Shown here: positions 33,773-45,015 of the stretch, one piece after another
Layout: every line of letters begins with the position of its first letter
Numbering within the stretch: the first letter of the stretch is position 1
DNA from: Hevea brasiliensis
Lineage: Eukaryota > Streptophyta > Magnoliopsida > Malpighiales > Euphorbiaceae
NCBI RefSeq assembly: GCF_030052815.1
Contig: NC_079495.1
Coordinates: 37,880,635 to 37,944,634 of the forward strand
Direction of reading: 5' to 3'
Length of the DNA stretch: 64,000 nucleotides
Program-made: the position numbers and the translations under genes
The notes under the pieces: model-generated
Told to the model about the DNA's origin: nothing
Database searches by the model: none
The model's input: only the letters and a program-made list of their open reading frames with translations

Positions 33773-34617
33773 GGGATAATTGCTGAAAAAAAAAAACCTA
33801 AACTTTCCAAATTATTGTAATTCTATCCCAACTTTGAAAATTATCAATTAACCCTAAACTTTCAAAGTAATTGCAATTGCACTCTATCGTTTGTTTTACC
33901 GTTAAAGGGGGTAACGGCGTGCTAAAAAATCTATAACCTTCAAGTTGTGATCTTCATCGAGAAGAAGATTTCTTTTTTTTTTTTTTTTCGCTTCAAATCA
34001 AGGTGATAAACATTGCAACTTTGACAAAAATCAATAGCAAATATCAACTGCTAGAAATAACAGCATCAGTCGAGCTCGTATCTCTTATGAAGCAGGGTTG
34101 AGTGACCATCTCTATGCCTTTCTACCATGGATAGACACAAAAAGAGAGAGATTCACTACATAGACAAGATTTTATTCAAAGAAAGTATTAGATGTGGAGG
34201 TGCAAGTAGTGAAACAAGAAATTCTGATAAAAAAAGGGGCGAGTTTGTGTAGTTTTATGGATTAGTAATGGTTGAAGTGGAGCTAAGATGGCGTCCTACG
34301 TGGCACACCGTTACCCCCCTTTAATGGTGTAATAAACAGTAGAATGTAATTGCAACTTCTTTCAAAGTTTAGGATTTAAATGGTAATTTTCAAATTTTGA
34401 GGTAGAATTGCAACAATTTGGAAAGTTTAGGTTTTTTTTTTTTTTATGACTATCTGTGGCGTCTTACGTGGCACTTAGCAGGTGTCTCTGTTAACCATTT
34501 TAACAGTAGGATTCAATTGCAACAATAATCAAAGTTTAGGGTTTAATTGATAATTTTCAAAGTTTGAAGTAGAATTGAAAAATTTTGGAAAGTTCAGTTT
34601 GTTTTTGCAATTATCCC
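33773..34617. mobile_element. Mutator-like foldback MITE with duplicated right arm
   Basis: It begins GGGATAATTGC and ends GCAATTATCCC. The left arm (about 33,788-33,935) pairs over more than 130 bp with about 34,300-34,446 (CCTAAACTTTCCAAATT / AATTTGGAAAGTTTAGG and so on, through GGGGGTAACGG). A second, weaker copy of the arm reaches the outer end (34,450-34,617). GGG-AAATTGC-type ends with long arms are usual for Mutator-like MITEs, which make 9-bp target copies. The flanks (GAATATTTA / ATAAATTTA) match only partly. No transposase is encoded. Confidence 0.7.
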
Positions 34618-34839
34618 ATAAATTTAGTATAAAGATCAAAATATAAATGGGGGAAAATGAAATTATATGTATGAAAAAAAAAGATCGACATAAAATATAA
34701 TTAATATTGTTACAAATTAAGGGAAAGAATAAATTAATATTTTTACAATTAAAAGGGAAAAATGGTTTATTAATTTTTTGATAATTAAGATGTCTATGGT
34801 AAAGGAATCAAAACCCTCAAGCTTTTTAAGCAAGCTAAC

Positions 34840-35028
34840 CTAGAGCATGGGTAAGAAGATATAATCCTGTTGAGATGGGCTTTTACCAAGGATAATACTA
34901 AACTCATCATTAAAGAGACAAATCTCGGAAGATTTGAAGCGGAGAACATGAAGTTGAGGATCCCATAGTTGTGCTGTAACTTGTAGGAGGAGGATGTCAA
35001 TTTTAATAGCATATGCCTTCCTAGTCAA
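34840..35028 (-). pseudogene. Fragment resembling plant-mobile-domain / Ogre-ORF1-like protein
   Basis: The minus strand encodes ILLLQVTAQLWDPQLHVLRF, then KSSEICLFNDEFSIILG. This matches the pattern 'L...A..FWDP..H.FRF...E...T.EEF..ILG' of plant-mobile-domain and related transposon-linked proteins. The frame is short (about 62 codons) and ends just after. Upstream on the same strand, CATAAATAC (about 35,243-35,251) and a CT-rich leader look promoter-like, but the first ATG frames stop at once. It lies between two Mutator-like foldbacks, and such domains are known to travel with Mutator-like elements. Function and exact family are uncertain. Confidence 0.4.
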
Positions 35029-35449
35029 CTAGAGATGCTTAGCTTCATTTGATTACAACAGGCATCTTTAAAGTTTCAAAAATTTAAGAATTGAAAGGAT
35101 GACATAGCAAGAATTGAGGAAGGAAGGGAAGAGTTTTGAAGAGCTGAAGAGAAGAAGTCACAAAAATTAATGGAAAAGGTGTGGAGAATTTCAAAGTTGA
35201 AGGAAACTAAAAAGAATTGGCGAGAATTAAGGAGGAGGAATGTATTTATGGCACTTTGAGAGGCATGAAGCATAGATAAAATAGGAAAGGGGGTTTGAAT
35301 GCTCATTAGAGTTAGACTTAAAAGTTTATGAGTATAGGATAAGGGTAGGATCGACGATAATGGAAGAAGAAGAATTGGTGATATGACTCAAAGATGTAAA
35401 TTCCAAGATATTCAGACATCAAATAATGCAAATTCTTCTTCCAGTATAT

Positions 35450-35947
35450 GAGGATAAATTTCAAGATTTGTCCCTGAACTCTAGGAATTGTAATAAAGAC
35501 GTCCTTGAACTTAAAAATGTAACATAATGCCCCCCTTGAACTTTGAAATTTTACATAATAAAATCCTTCTCAATAGCTATCATATAAGTAACACACTAAT
35601 GTGAACAATTCGGAGTGGCAAATAACATGGACAATTGCTATTGCTTTTTAGAGGTAAAGTCCTTCTAATAAGCAACTATACATTTATCACTTCATTATCC
35701 CATAGGCTGAGATTCTTTCATGGTTGACATGTGAAAAAAATCATAGCTAGTTTGCCACTACCACATAAAGAAGAGATAATTTTTCATGTCACTGTCACTC
35801 TGGATTGTATAAACTAGCTATTAGGAGTCAAAAGAATTTTATTGTACAAAATTTCAAAATTTAAGGGATTTTATGTTACATTTTTAAGTCTAAGGACAGC
35901 TCTATGACAACCCCCAAAGTTCAAGGACAACTATTGAAATTTATCCC
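35450..35947. mobile_element. Foldback MITE, ~500 bp, arms ~125 bp
   Basis: The left arm from 35,450 (GAGGATAAATTTCAAGATTT...) is the complement of the right arm ending 35,947 (...GAAATTTATCCC), with shared blocks CTTAAAAATGTAACATAA and TTTGAAATTTT. It is non-coding and similar in style to the element at 33,773 but different in sequence. The target duplication is not clear. Confidence 0.7.
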
Positions 35948-36599
35948 AATATATTATGGCTAAGTAATTGATGGATATGGAAGCTTTTGGTCACTTTATC
36001 TACATCACATTATATGAGGAAACATTTTCATTTTCATCTACATTTTTTATTTCATTTCCATTTCAATTTGAAAAACATCTTCAGTTCCATCTTTAATTAC
36101 ATTTTCATTTTTCTTCCATTTTAAACATTTTCATTTTGTGTCCTTATTAAGAGACATTTTCATTTTGTGTGCATTTTCATCTTCATTTTATGTGCACTTT
36201 AGAAAACATTAATATTTTCATTTTGTATACATCTTAGGCAATATTTTGATTTTCAATTTGTATGCCTATTAAGAAACATTTTGTGACATCCTCACTTTAG
36301 ACAGTCCGTATATTCTACTGTTATGGTAACTAATGTCTGTCCGGATAGCCAAAATAACTGGAACTATATTCAAACTACAGTGAGGAGTCATAATTAATCA
36401 AAATAATGATAAGAAAAATTAGGGAAAATTTTCAGAGATGAAATGCAAAGAAGTTAAATGAGTCGAAGCTACGATGATGGGTGACCCTAACGGGAAGTGA
36501 CTGTGAAGATAGTTGGTAACCCTAGACCAATGGGAAACCCTGTAAAATAATTATTTGGGACTCGAGTGAAGGATTACTGAGGTTTTGATGACAATAAAA

Positions 36600-38698
36600 T
36601 GTTAGCAGTATGTTCTAGAGCATATCATTTAGTATGTATCTTGTACATATTTTTATTAATAAAAGTCATTTCCACTTTTCCGTTTACATAATATATTTAT
36701 GTGTAATAGAAAAGGTCCATTGATATTTTATTAGAAATTCTATTCTTAAGTTGTTAAGAATATGAGTGACAGTATTTCTAGTACAAAGTATCATAAATAG
36801 GTTCACAATCGAGGATACTTCATAATAAGGATATGACTTATCCAGAAAGATTGATTCATGTTTCTTCCCAAGTTATTTATATGAGATATAAATAAGATGG
36901 AATGGTGAGTCTCATGCCATATGACAAACATGATAGGCACTTATAAATGATAAGCAGGACGAACCAGTGACACTTATGTTGTGCACATGGAGTTTACTCT
37001 TGTCAATATTTTGTCATAAATCATATCAGTGCATATAATCTTTAGACCTAAGATAGCACAGTTATCTTGTATATAGGTAGTTTGAGTTTGATCTTGCTTT
37101 CATACTTGTACTGTATGGGTATATGGGCATGTATTGGCTCCTACTAGTTATATATGGAGGTAGGTGTTGATCAAGATGGAATCTGTTCCTCTAAGTAAAT
37201 AGAGATAAAATCCTATGTTCATTTAATTGTTCTTGATGTTTCAAGTTCTGGCCAGACAGATAGATTTAATCGAAAGAGTTTACGATGAGAAAATCTTTTA
37301 ATCAAGAACTGGAATTAAAAGAGAACATAATATTCATAGCAAATGGGGTTTGACATAAACCATGACTCAAATTGAGTTGGGATTTTGTAACAGAGATTCT
37401 AGTGCATGGTAACATATGATTATAGGTTCATTTAAGGTCAACCTTATTATTAATTGGGTGGCCATGGCATACTATGCTAGGTGTTAACCATGGTCTATGA
37501 GGTGCATAAAATGATTTAGAGAAATCATTTATGGTAAGAAAGAGTTCTGATGATATTAAGAGTTGATATCATATCTCATTGCCAATTAGTGATGAGCCTA
37601 GTAAGTCACACACATACACAAGTTATCACCTAATTAAATATGATTTAATTAATTAATTAAAGATTTTAATTGATTAATTAAATAGGTTTGGTTTGTAATT
37701 AGATTGCAAAGTCCCTAGCATTACTTGAAACCAAATCTAGATTATTGGATGTATAGTATAAGTTAAATTTATATTTAAAGTGTTTAAATATGAATTTAAT
37801 TAATGAGAAATTAATTAATAGAGATTAATTAATTAATTTATATTTGACATAAATTGATTAGAAGAAGAGAAATAATTATTTTGGATTAAGAACTCAAAAT
37901 TAAGACACAGGGGTATTTTGGTCATTTCACAGGGTAACATGTGGCACCATGAGATGGTGACACATGGCATTACAGATAAGCTTGCCAAATGTCTTTTAAT
38001 CATGTAAGATGATTAAAATTAAGATTAAATATAGGTTTGACACTTGGCACAATGTGATTGGGTCAATTAAACCTAGAACCAATCATAGGGTGACATGTGG
38101 CAAGGGTTTAATGTGTTGACCTAGCTATATAAGTATTGTTATGAAAAAGAAAATAAAATAACCAGCAGCTGCTCATCCTTGGTGCCGCCACCCAAGAGTC
38201 TCCCTTCTCTTCCTCTTCACCTCTCATATATTCCAAGAGATTAGCAAGCAATCTCTTGAATTAAAAATACTAGAAATCGTTTCTAGTGTCCTGTTTACAT
38301 CTTTAATCTCTTAAAAGGCAGAACTTGATTTTCTAAATAATAGAAAAAGCTTTAGAAGCTGTTCAAGGGCTGCCATAGGTGTTCTTTGTGTGGACAAGCT
38401 AGAGAGACAACATTTGGTGTCCTGAATACGAATCTCAAAGGCGCAAATACACTGCAGTGCATCAAGAGGTTAGTGTGTTTGTTCTTGATTTAATCTAGGC
38501 TTCTAAAATTAATTTGATTAATTTTAAAATCTTAAATGGCAAATACAAATCCAAAATATATTAAAAGAGTTTTAATATGTTGTTTATCATTGAAATCAAA
38601 TAGATAAAAATAAATCTTGCATGATGCATGTGACCCTAAGTGAAAATTTTTGAATTCAATAGTATAAACTTGTGTTTTTGACGCTTCTGCTCCTTTCA
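36600..38698 (+). mobile_element. Solo LTR (2.1 kb) of an unassigned LTR element
   Basis: It runs from TGTTAGCAGTATG to CTCCTTTCA, flanked by TAAAA (36,595-36,599) and TAGAA (38,699-38,703), a target copy with one mismatch. The uninterrupted site is visible in the partner LTR near 43,830 (ACAATAAAATGCCAAG), which proves the insertion. A promoter-like TATAAGTATTG and leader lie near 38,125-38,200. No primer site or coding region is attached. Confidence 0.85.
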
Positions 38699-40978
38699 TA
38701 GAATGCTAAGAAAATACAAGAAAAATTATGTAAATCGGTACAGACAATTTTAGCCAATTAAACAAAACGAAGGCTATTTTGGTCATTTCACCCTCAAAGT
38801 TGAATTTTGGCCTAAATGTCAATCAAAATGAGAGAGAATAAAACCTTACAAATAAATTTAAAAAAAAATCAAAAATTTGTGTAGTAGAAATGAGTAGAGG
38901 AAATAAGAAAAGAAATGAAATTTAAATAACCTTTATTGTATAAGCATGACATAAGATGATGTAATTAAAATTTTTTGCCAATGAATATTAGACAAGCATA
39001 TATATAAAGAAGACAAAGTAAATTAAAAGACATTAAAAAATTCATCTTCTTCTTTGTTCCTTCATATGGCCGAAACTCCATGGAAGAGTTCTTCCATATT
39101 CTTTCAAGCTCCCAAGTTTGATTTTCTATGTTATTCCACCATAAAACCTCTAAGTGCCTTCATTAAAATTGACCTTGCACCTTGAGGAAGCTTTATGCTT
39201 CAAAAATTTGAAGAAAATCTTGAAGTTTAGCAAGTCCAACTTGACTCCAAAGAGGTTAGTGCAAAATTTTCCTTACCTCTCTTCTTTGATCATGCTAAGC
39301 ATGTTGAAATGAGTTGGTAGGACATAAAATTGAAGGAAAATGATGTGTAATTAGAAGACCTCAAATTTGGTAAGCTTAGGAAAGTGAGTGATGATATGTT
39401 TGGTTGTATGAAAACTTAAATTCTAGCTTAGATAAAATGAAGCACATGATTTATGTGTTGATTTGAACATGGTAGCAAGAATTGGGATTATGGAAGTTCT
39501 GATTTTGCCTAAATTTAGGAATTTTGTGTTGTGGCTTAAAATTGATGATGATGAGACCAATGGTTGACTATTTGAAGTGCCATGAAAGTGAATTGAAGTT
39601 TGGAAGTTGGGTGGAATTGAAAATTTGGAGTGTTGTTTCATTGCATGATTTCTGGACTTATGAGTCCAGTAAGGTTAGACAGCCATAAGTAGAGTTAGGT
39701 TGCTCCAATTAGAGTGAGGCCAATTGAAGATGAAACCTAGGACAATTTCCCACATTTTTCATGAAGAGACCCTGCTTAGAAACCCAACACAAAGTGACCT
39801 AAAATTTACTTGAATCTAGTTAACCAAAATCTAGACTTGGAAAAATGACCATAAGAACAGTAATTGTTCAAATGGGCATAACTTTGTTTAGAGAGGTCCA
39901 AATGACCTGATTCTTGAACCCATGAAAATCTTAGACATAATAGAACAACTTTCATGAGGAACAAAAATCCAAATTATGACCATAACCTAATCAAATTGCT
40001 AACCAAAGTTAACTCATCAAAACTGCCAGAACCAAAAATTACCTAGAAATTCTAGACATGGACTAATCCGGCCAGTTATGGTAAAAATGCCATCACTTGA
40101 GTTACAAAACTCCAAATAGAGAGATTCAAAAATGGAATTAAAGTAGAGACATTAAGGAACAACTTTTATGAAGAAAACTTAACTAAATTCCCACTGTAGA
40201 GTGGTCCAATGGAAACGATAAACATAAGTGACAAAATCTAAAATTTTAGAATTACTTCAGTGAGACTTGAATTGTAATTGGCAATTAATGCCAACAAGTT
40301 TATAACTCAAAATGTGGTATGACCATGTATTTAGAACTTGTATACCTATTACTTATGAGATAGTCAAAATTTGCATGAATAGTAATATGAATGGTAACCC
40401 CAATAACATCAAATGCAAATAACCAAAACCTAAATGACTTACACCTAAATCATGTGAATAGGTAGTTGGACCTTATATTCCCATCACAAATAGAACTCAG
40501 AATGCATTAGTAATATAATTTGAAATATGAAATATAATTTACATAAATGGATTATTGATTATATAAATGAGGTAAAGTAGTCATTAGGACTTATGTCTTC
40601 ATTGTAAATAGCATAATAATACCTTGCATAATAAATGGCACATAAGAGGGAGCAATGTGAATTATAAACACTTGTTCCCATTATGAGAGAAAAGAAGAAT
40701 GTTTGAGTAAAATGGTACATGAAAACAATTGATGTGAATTGTGATCCATATGGATGATATAATAAATGTATAAATTATGTAGAAATGAGAATTTGGAAAT
40801 TTATGCTTCTACCATGAATAGAATTAAAATACTATAAAATATAAATAGAAAATATAATAAAATAATAAAACATATTAACACGTAATGGTCCTAGTGTCCC
40901 CATGTATTGCCTAGACACGTGTGTCGATTGGATAGATTAGCATGCCAATAGGAGATTGATTGAGCGATCTTGCGTGAG

Positions 40979-41043
40979 GCTTTATGCTGTATTTATGGCT
41001 TTATGCTGTATTTATGGCTTTATGCTCGTATTTATGGCTTGTA
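40979..41043. repeat. Tandem repeat, 3 copies of ~21 bp (GGCTTTATGCTGTATTTAT)
   Basis: Three near-identical units inside the LTR, at the position where the first LTR copy has a different minisatellite. Confidence 0.85.
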
Positions 41044-41075
41044 TGCCCGACCATTTATTACCATAGCTTTTTAGC

Positions 41076-41230
41076 CATATTGATTGCATACGTGGTTAAC
41101 GTTTTGCGTCCCATGGTATGATGGCTCGAGCCACCACGGTGTCCAGTGCTAGCTATATTGATTGCATACATGGTTGACATATACGTCTCATGGTATGACG
41201 GCCCGAGACACCACGGTGTCCAGTGCTAGT
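41076..41230. repeat. Tandem duplication of ~77 bp
   Basis: Two copies of a unit running from ATATTGATTGCATAC to CCACGGTGTCCAGTGCTAG. The second differs at several CpG positions. Confidence 0.85.
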
Positions 41231-41685
41231 TTACTCGCTTATCCAGTTTAATTAGCCTGTCATAGGTTACTTGGGCAATGAAATTTGTTAAGAATAATGG
41301 AAATTAAATAAATGAGTAAAACGGACCTGAAATGAACTAGATTAGCTCTAAAAAATTTTACTTATTATGTAACGATCCAAAACACCTAGAAAGTGTTTAG
41401 TGAAATGATAATAAGATTAGAAAAATAAATATAACTTAAATAAATATTAAAAATGTATCTTCTATAATAATATGAATGTGAATTCAATATTTTTATTAAT
41501 TTTGAATATTGAATATTATTACTGTAAATTTATGAACTAAGCGCTTCCAAAGAGGAATTAAAGGATAAAAGATAGTTAATATTAGAAATTTTATATGAAA
41601 TCAGAATAATTCTTAACTATACAAATTTTGCTCCATTATTTATCTTTATTTGTATATATTATTTCCTTGTCGTATTATTGCACCA

Positions 41686-41704
41686 CTAAGCAGAAAATGC
41701 TTAG
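41686..41704. promoter_or_regulatory. Conserved LTR stem-loop (CTAAGC...GCTTAG), copy 2
   Basis: A 6-bp stem CTAAGC/GCTTAG with loop AGAAAAT, preceded by GCACCA and followed by a GTAGGTACTGAAGAT block. Confidence 0.72.
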
Positions 41705-42339
41705 CACGATGGATTGTTTCCTTTGTGTAGGTACTGAAGATAAAGCCCAGTGGACATTAGACTGGGATTTTAGAGTCCGCATCTGTAAAAGTGCCCAGGT
41801 TGTCACCTCCTCAGCAATGCATGAAGATAGGGCCCATATAGGTCATAGTAATGTATTCTGGACATCATAAATATTCCTTATGTTGTAATGTAAATTATGA
41901 AATTGTATTTAATATATATGTGATGTAAATTAATAAATTAGCTCTTTCGTGTGTAATTAGTTTGTAGATCATGTAAATTAATGCAAATTTGAGAACTTTT
42001 ATATATGAATTGAGCATGAATGGAAATGTATGAAAATGAATACTCAATTGAAATATATAAATGATATTTGAAATGATGAGATGATTATGATGAAGATATG
42101 AATGAAATTATTGTATGAAATTATTGTCTAAATTTTTAAAAAGGTGAATATGGAGACATGCCAAACGGTAATAGAATAAGGGAAACTCCGTCAGTTTCTC
42201 CTGAGAAATATAATTTATTTTTAAAATATAACGAGAACAAAATTATTAAAGAAATAAAGTAAGATAAGATAGGGTGCTCCAGCACCGAGTGTGATATGCC
42301 TTGCTCGACTAAACTATAGACCGAGTAAGGGGTGTTACA

Positions 42340-43514
42340 TTTATTGGTATCAGAGCACGGTTTAGGCATTCCTAGGCATAGATAGATAGAAAGAGATAAA
42401 GTGCATATCATGGATTGCATTCATAAGAGTTGAGGTGACACTAATGCAAATCCGTTTTCTCTGGTTTTTTTAGGTTAAGGTATGGACCCAGAGTCACAGA
42501 GGGCAGTGAGGAAGAAGTAGAAAGCCATGTCTGGTTGGGGTGATGTTAGAGGCAAGGGAGGTCCTACTCCACAAGTGCAGAAAGACTGTACAACCCCAAC
42601 AGGTTTTATTCGAAAGGATGACCGAGTTCCTCGGACAAATGGTAGGGCAATTGCACCACTGACCTCACAAAAGTAACCTTTAGGAAAAATCATAAAATAT
42701 GGGGCTGTAGATTTCAAGGCTAAGAAAGAAGACGACTCTACGGCTATTGCATATTGGTTAGAAAGGACTGAAAGAGTTCTACAACAATTATATTGCACAC
42801 CAGAACAGAGTTTAGAATGTACAGTTTTACTGCTATAGGAAGCTGCCTCTCAGTGGTGGAATGCTATAATCAAAGTAATGCCGCCAAGGTGACTTGGGAT
42901 TTCTTTACGATAGAGTTGAAAGAAATATATTACTGTGTCCATGAAGAGAAATAGAATAGGAGTGGTGGTCAATAGAAAAGAGATTTTGGCGATCTCGTAA
43001 CAAGAGGCCTAGGAGCAGTTAAGTAAGACATCGATCGAGTAAGAGACATAGACCAGGCCCATATCCGAGAAGAGGTCAACAGAGACTCGGTAGTGATTAC
43101 AAGAGACTAACAATGGGAAGTTCTACCCCAAGAAAATGTAGCCATTGCAAAAGTGGCATAGAGGTGCATGTAGGAGGTTGACTAGAGCTTATTATAAATG
43201 TGGGGCCATGGATCATTTTCTGAAAGATTACCCTAAGAATTTTCCATGGACCAGAAGAGAAATTACCTTTGACTACGAGTGATAATAGATTGGAGGTTTG
43301 AGGCAGCTGGGAGTGCTATGAAGCCTGCATTTGAGGCGTGGAAGGACCAGATGCAAGAGTAACACCACTTGTAAATGTCAACCAAACTAGTGAAGTCGAA
43401 TACAAATATTAAAGAGGCAACGCAAAAATGTGGAGAAGCAAGGAGGTAGCAGATTCCTCAACCACTTACACCAGGTAAATTTTGCGGATGAAATTTTATT
43501 TAGAGGGGAAGAAT
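42340..43514 (+). pseudogene. Internal region of the gag-only Tekay derivative
   Basis: The 1.2-kb region holds a broken gag. It starts MDPESQRAVRKK (42,482) with a TAG next. Then come GKIIKYGAVDFKAKKEDD, AYWLERTERVLQQLYCTPEQ and ASQWWN (42,685-42,865), the core of Tekay/Del gag. A degraded zinc knuckle (YKCGAMDHFLKDYP) lies near 43,193-43,235. Sequence then jumps to a pol-end motif, GGTAAATTTTGCGGATGAAATTT, just before the 3' LTR. Protease, RT, RNase H and integrase are missing, so it could move only with help from a complete relative. Several stops make even gag dead. Confidence 0.8.
42345..42356 (+). promoter_or_regulatory. Primer-binding site (initiator tRNA-Met)
   Basis: TGGTATCAGAGC lies five bases after the end of the 5' LTR. 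Confidence 0.9.
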
Positions 43515-45015
43515 TATGACATCCTCACTTTAAATAGTCCGTACATTCTATTGTTCAGTGACTAATGTGCATCTGAATAGCCAGAATGTCTAGAAATATA
43601 TTTGAACTGGAGTGAGGAGTCATAAATAATCTAAATAATGACAAGAAAAATGAGGCAAAAATTTAAGATATGAAATGCAAAGAAGTTAAATGAGCCGAAG
43701 CTACGGCGATGGGTAACCCTGACAGGAAGCGAATGTGAAGACAATTGACAACCTTAAACTAGTGGAAAACCCTGTAAAATAATTATTTGGGACTTGAGTG
43801 AAGGATTACTAAGGTTTTGATGACAATAAAATGCCAAGAAAATATAAGAAAAATTATGTAAATTAGTACAGACAATTTTAGCCCATTAAACAAAATGAAG
43901 GGTATTTTGGTCATTTCACCCTCAGGGTTAAATTTTGACCTCAATGTCAATAAAAATGAGAGAGAATAAAACCTTAAAAATAAATTAAAAAAATCAAAAA
44001 TTTGTGTAGTGGAAATGAGTAGAGGAAATAAGAAAAGAAATTAAATTTAAATAACCTTTATTACATAAGCATGACACCAAGATGATGTAATTAAAATTTT
44101 TAGCCAATGAATATTAGACAAGCATATATATAAAGAAGACAAAGTAAATTAAAAGACATAAAAAATTCATCTTCTTCTTTGTTCCTTCATATGGACGAAA
44201 CTCCATGGAAGAGTTCTTCCATGTTCGTTTAAGCTCCCAAGCTTGATTTTCTATGTTATTCCACCATAAAACCCCTAAGTGCCTTCATTAAAAATTGACC
44301 TTGCACCTTGAGGAAGCTTTGGGCAGCAAAAATTTGAAGAAAATCTTGAAGTTTAGCAAGTCCAACTTGACTCAGTTTATTGCAAAATTTCCCTTACCTC
44401 TCTTCTTTGATCATGTTAAGCATGTTGAAATGAGTTGGTAGGACATGAAATTGAAGGAAAATGATGTGTAATTGGAAGATCTCAAATTCGATCAGCTTAG
44501 GGAAGTGAGTAATGATATGTTTAATTGCATGAAAATTTAAATTCTAGCTTAGATAAAATGAAGTACATCATGTATGTGTTGATTTGTACATGGTAGCAAG
44601 AACTGGGATTATGGAAGTTAGAGTTTTGCCCTAAATTTGGGAATTTTATGTTGTGGCTTAAAATTAATGATGTTGAGACCAATGGTTGACTATTTGAAGT
44701 GCCATGAAAGTGAATTGAAGTTTGGAAGTTGGGTGGAATTGAAAATTTGGAGTGTTGTTTCATTGCAGGATTTCTAAACTTATGATTCAGCAAGGTTAGA
44801 TAGCCATAAGTAGAGTTAGGTTACTCCAATTGGTGTGAGGCCAATTGGAGACAAAACATAGGACAATTTGGCACATTTTTCATGAAGAGACCCTGCTCAT
44901 AAACCTAACACAAAGTGACCTAAAAATTACTTGAATCCGGTTAACCAAAATCTGGACCTGGAAAAATGATCATATGAATAGTAATTGTTCAAATGGGCAT
45001 AACTTTGTGTAGAGA
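43515..45015 (+). repeat. Tekay-type LTR, first 1.5 kb (3' LTR of the gag-only element)
   Basis: It starts TATGACATCCTCAC, matching 36,292 with G-to-A at base 2. It aligns with the 5' LTR, without that copy's solo-LTR insert, up to CATAACTTTGTGTAGAGA. There it joins a reverse-oriented LTR. Confidence 0.82.

Larger units (their letters stand above)
36292..42339 (+). mobile_element. 5' LTR of a gag-only Tekay-type element (3.9 kb plus a solo-LTR insert)
   Basis: It runs from TGTGACATCCTCACTTTAG to GTAAGGGGTGTTACA and is followed after five bases by a primer-binding site. A different solo LTR (36,600-38,698) is inserted near its start. The matching 3' LTR starts at 43,515. Internal features include tandem repeats at 40,979-41,043 and 41,076-41,230 and the hairpin at 41,686-41,704. 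No host gene lies inside. Confidence 0.82.
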
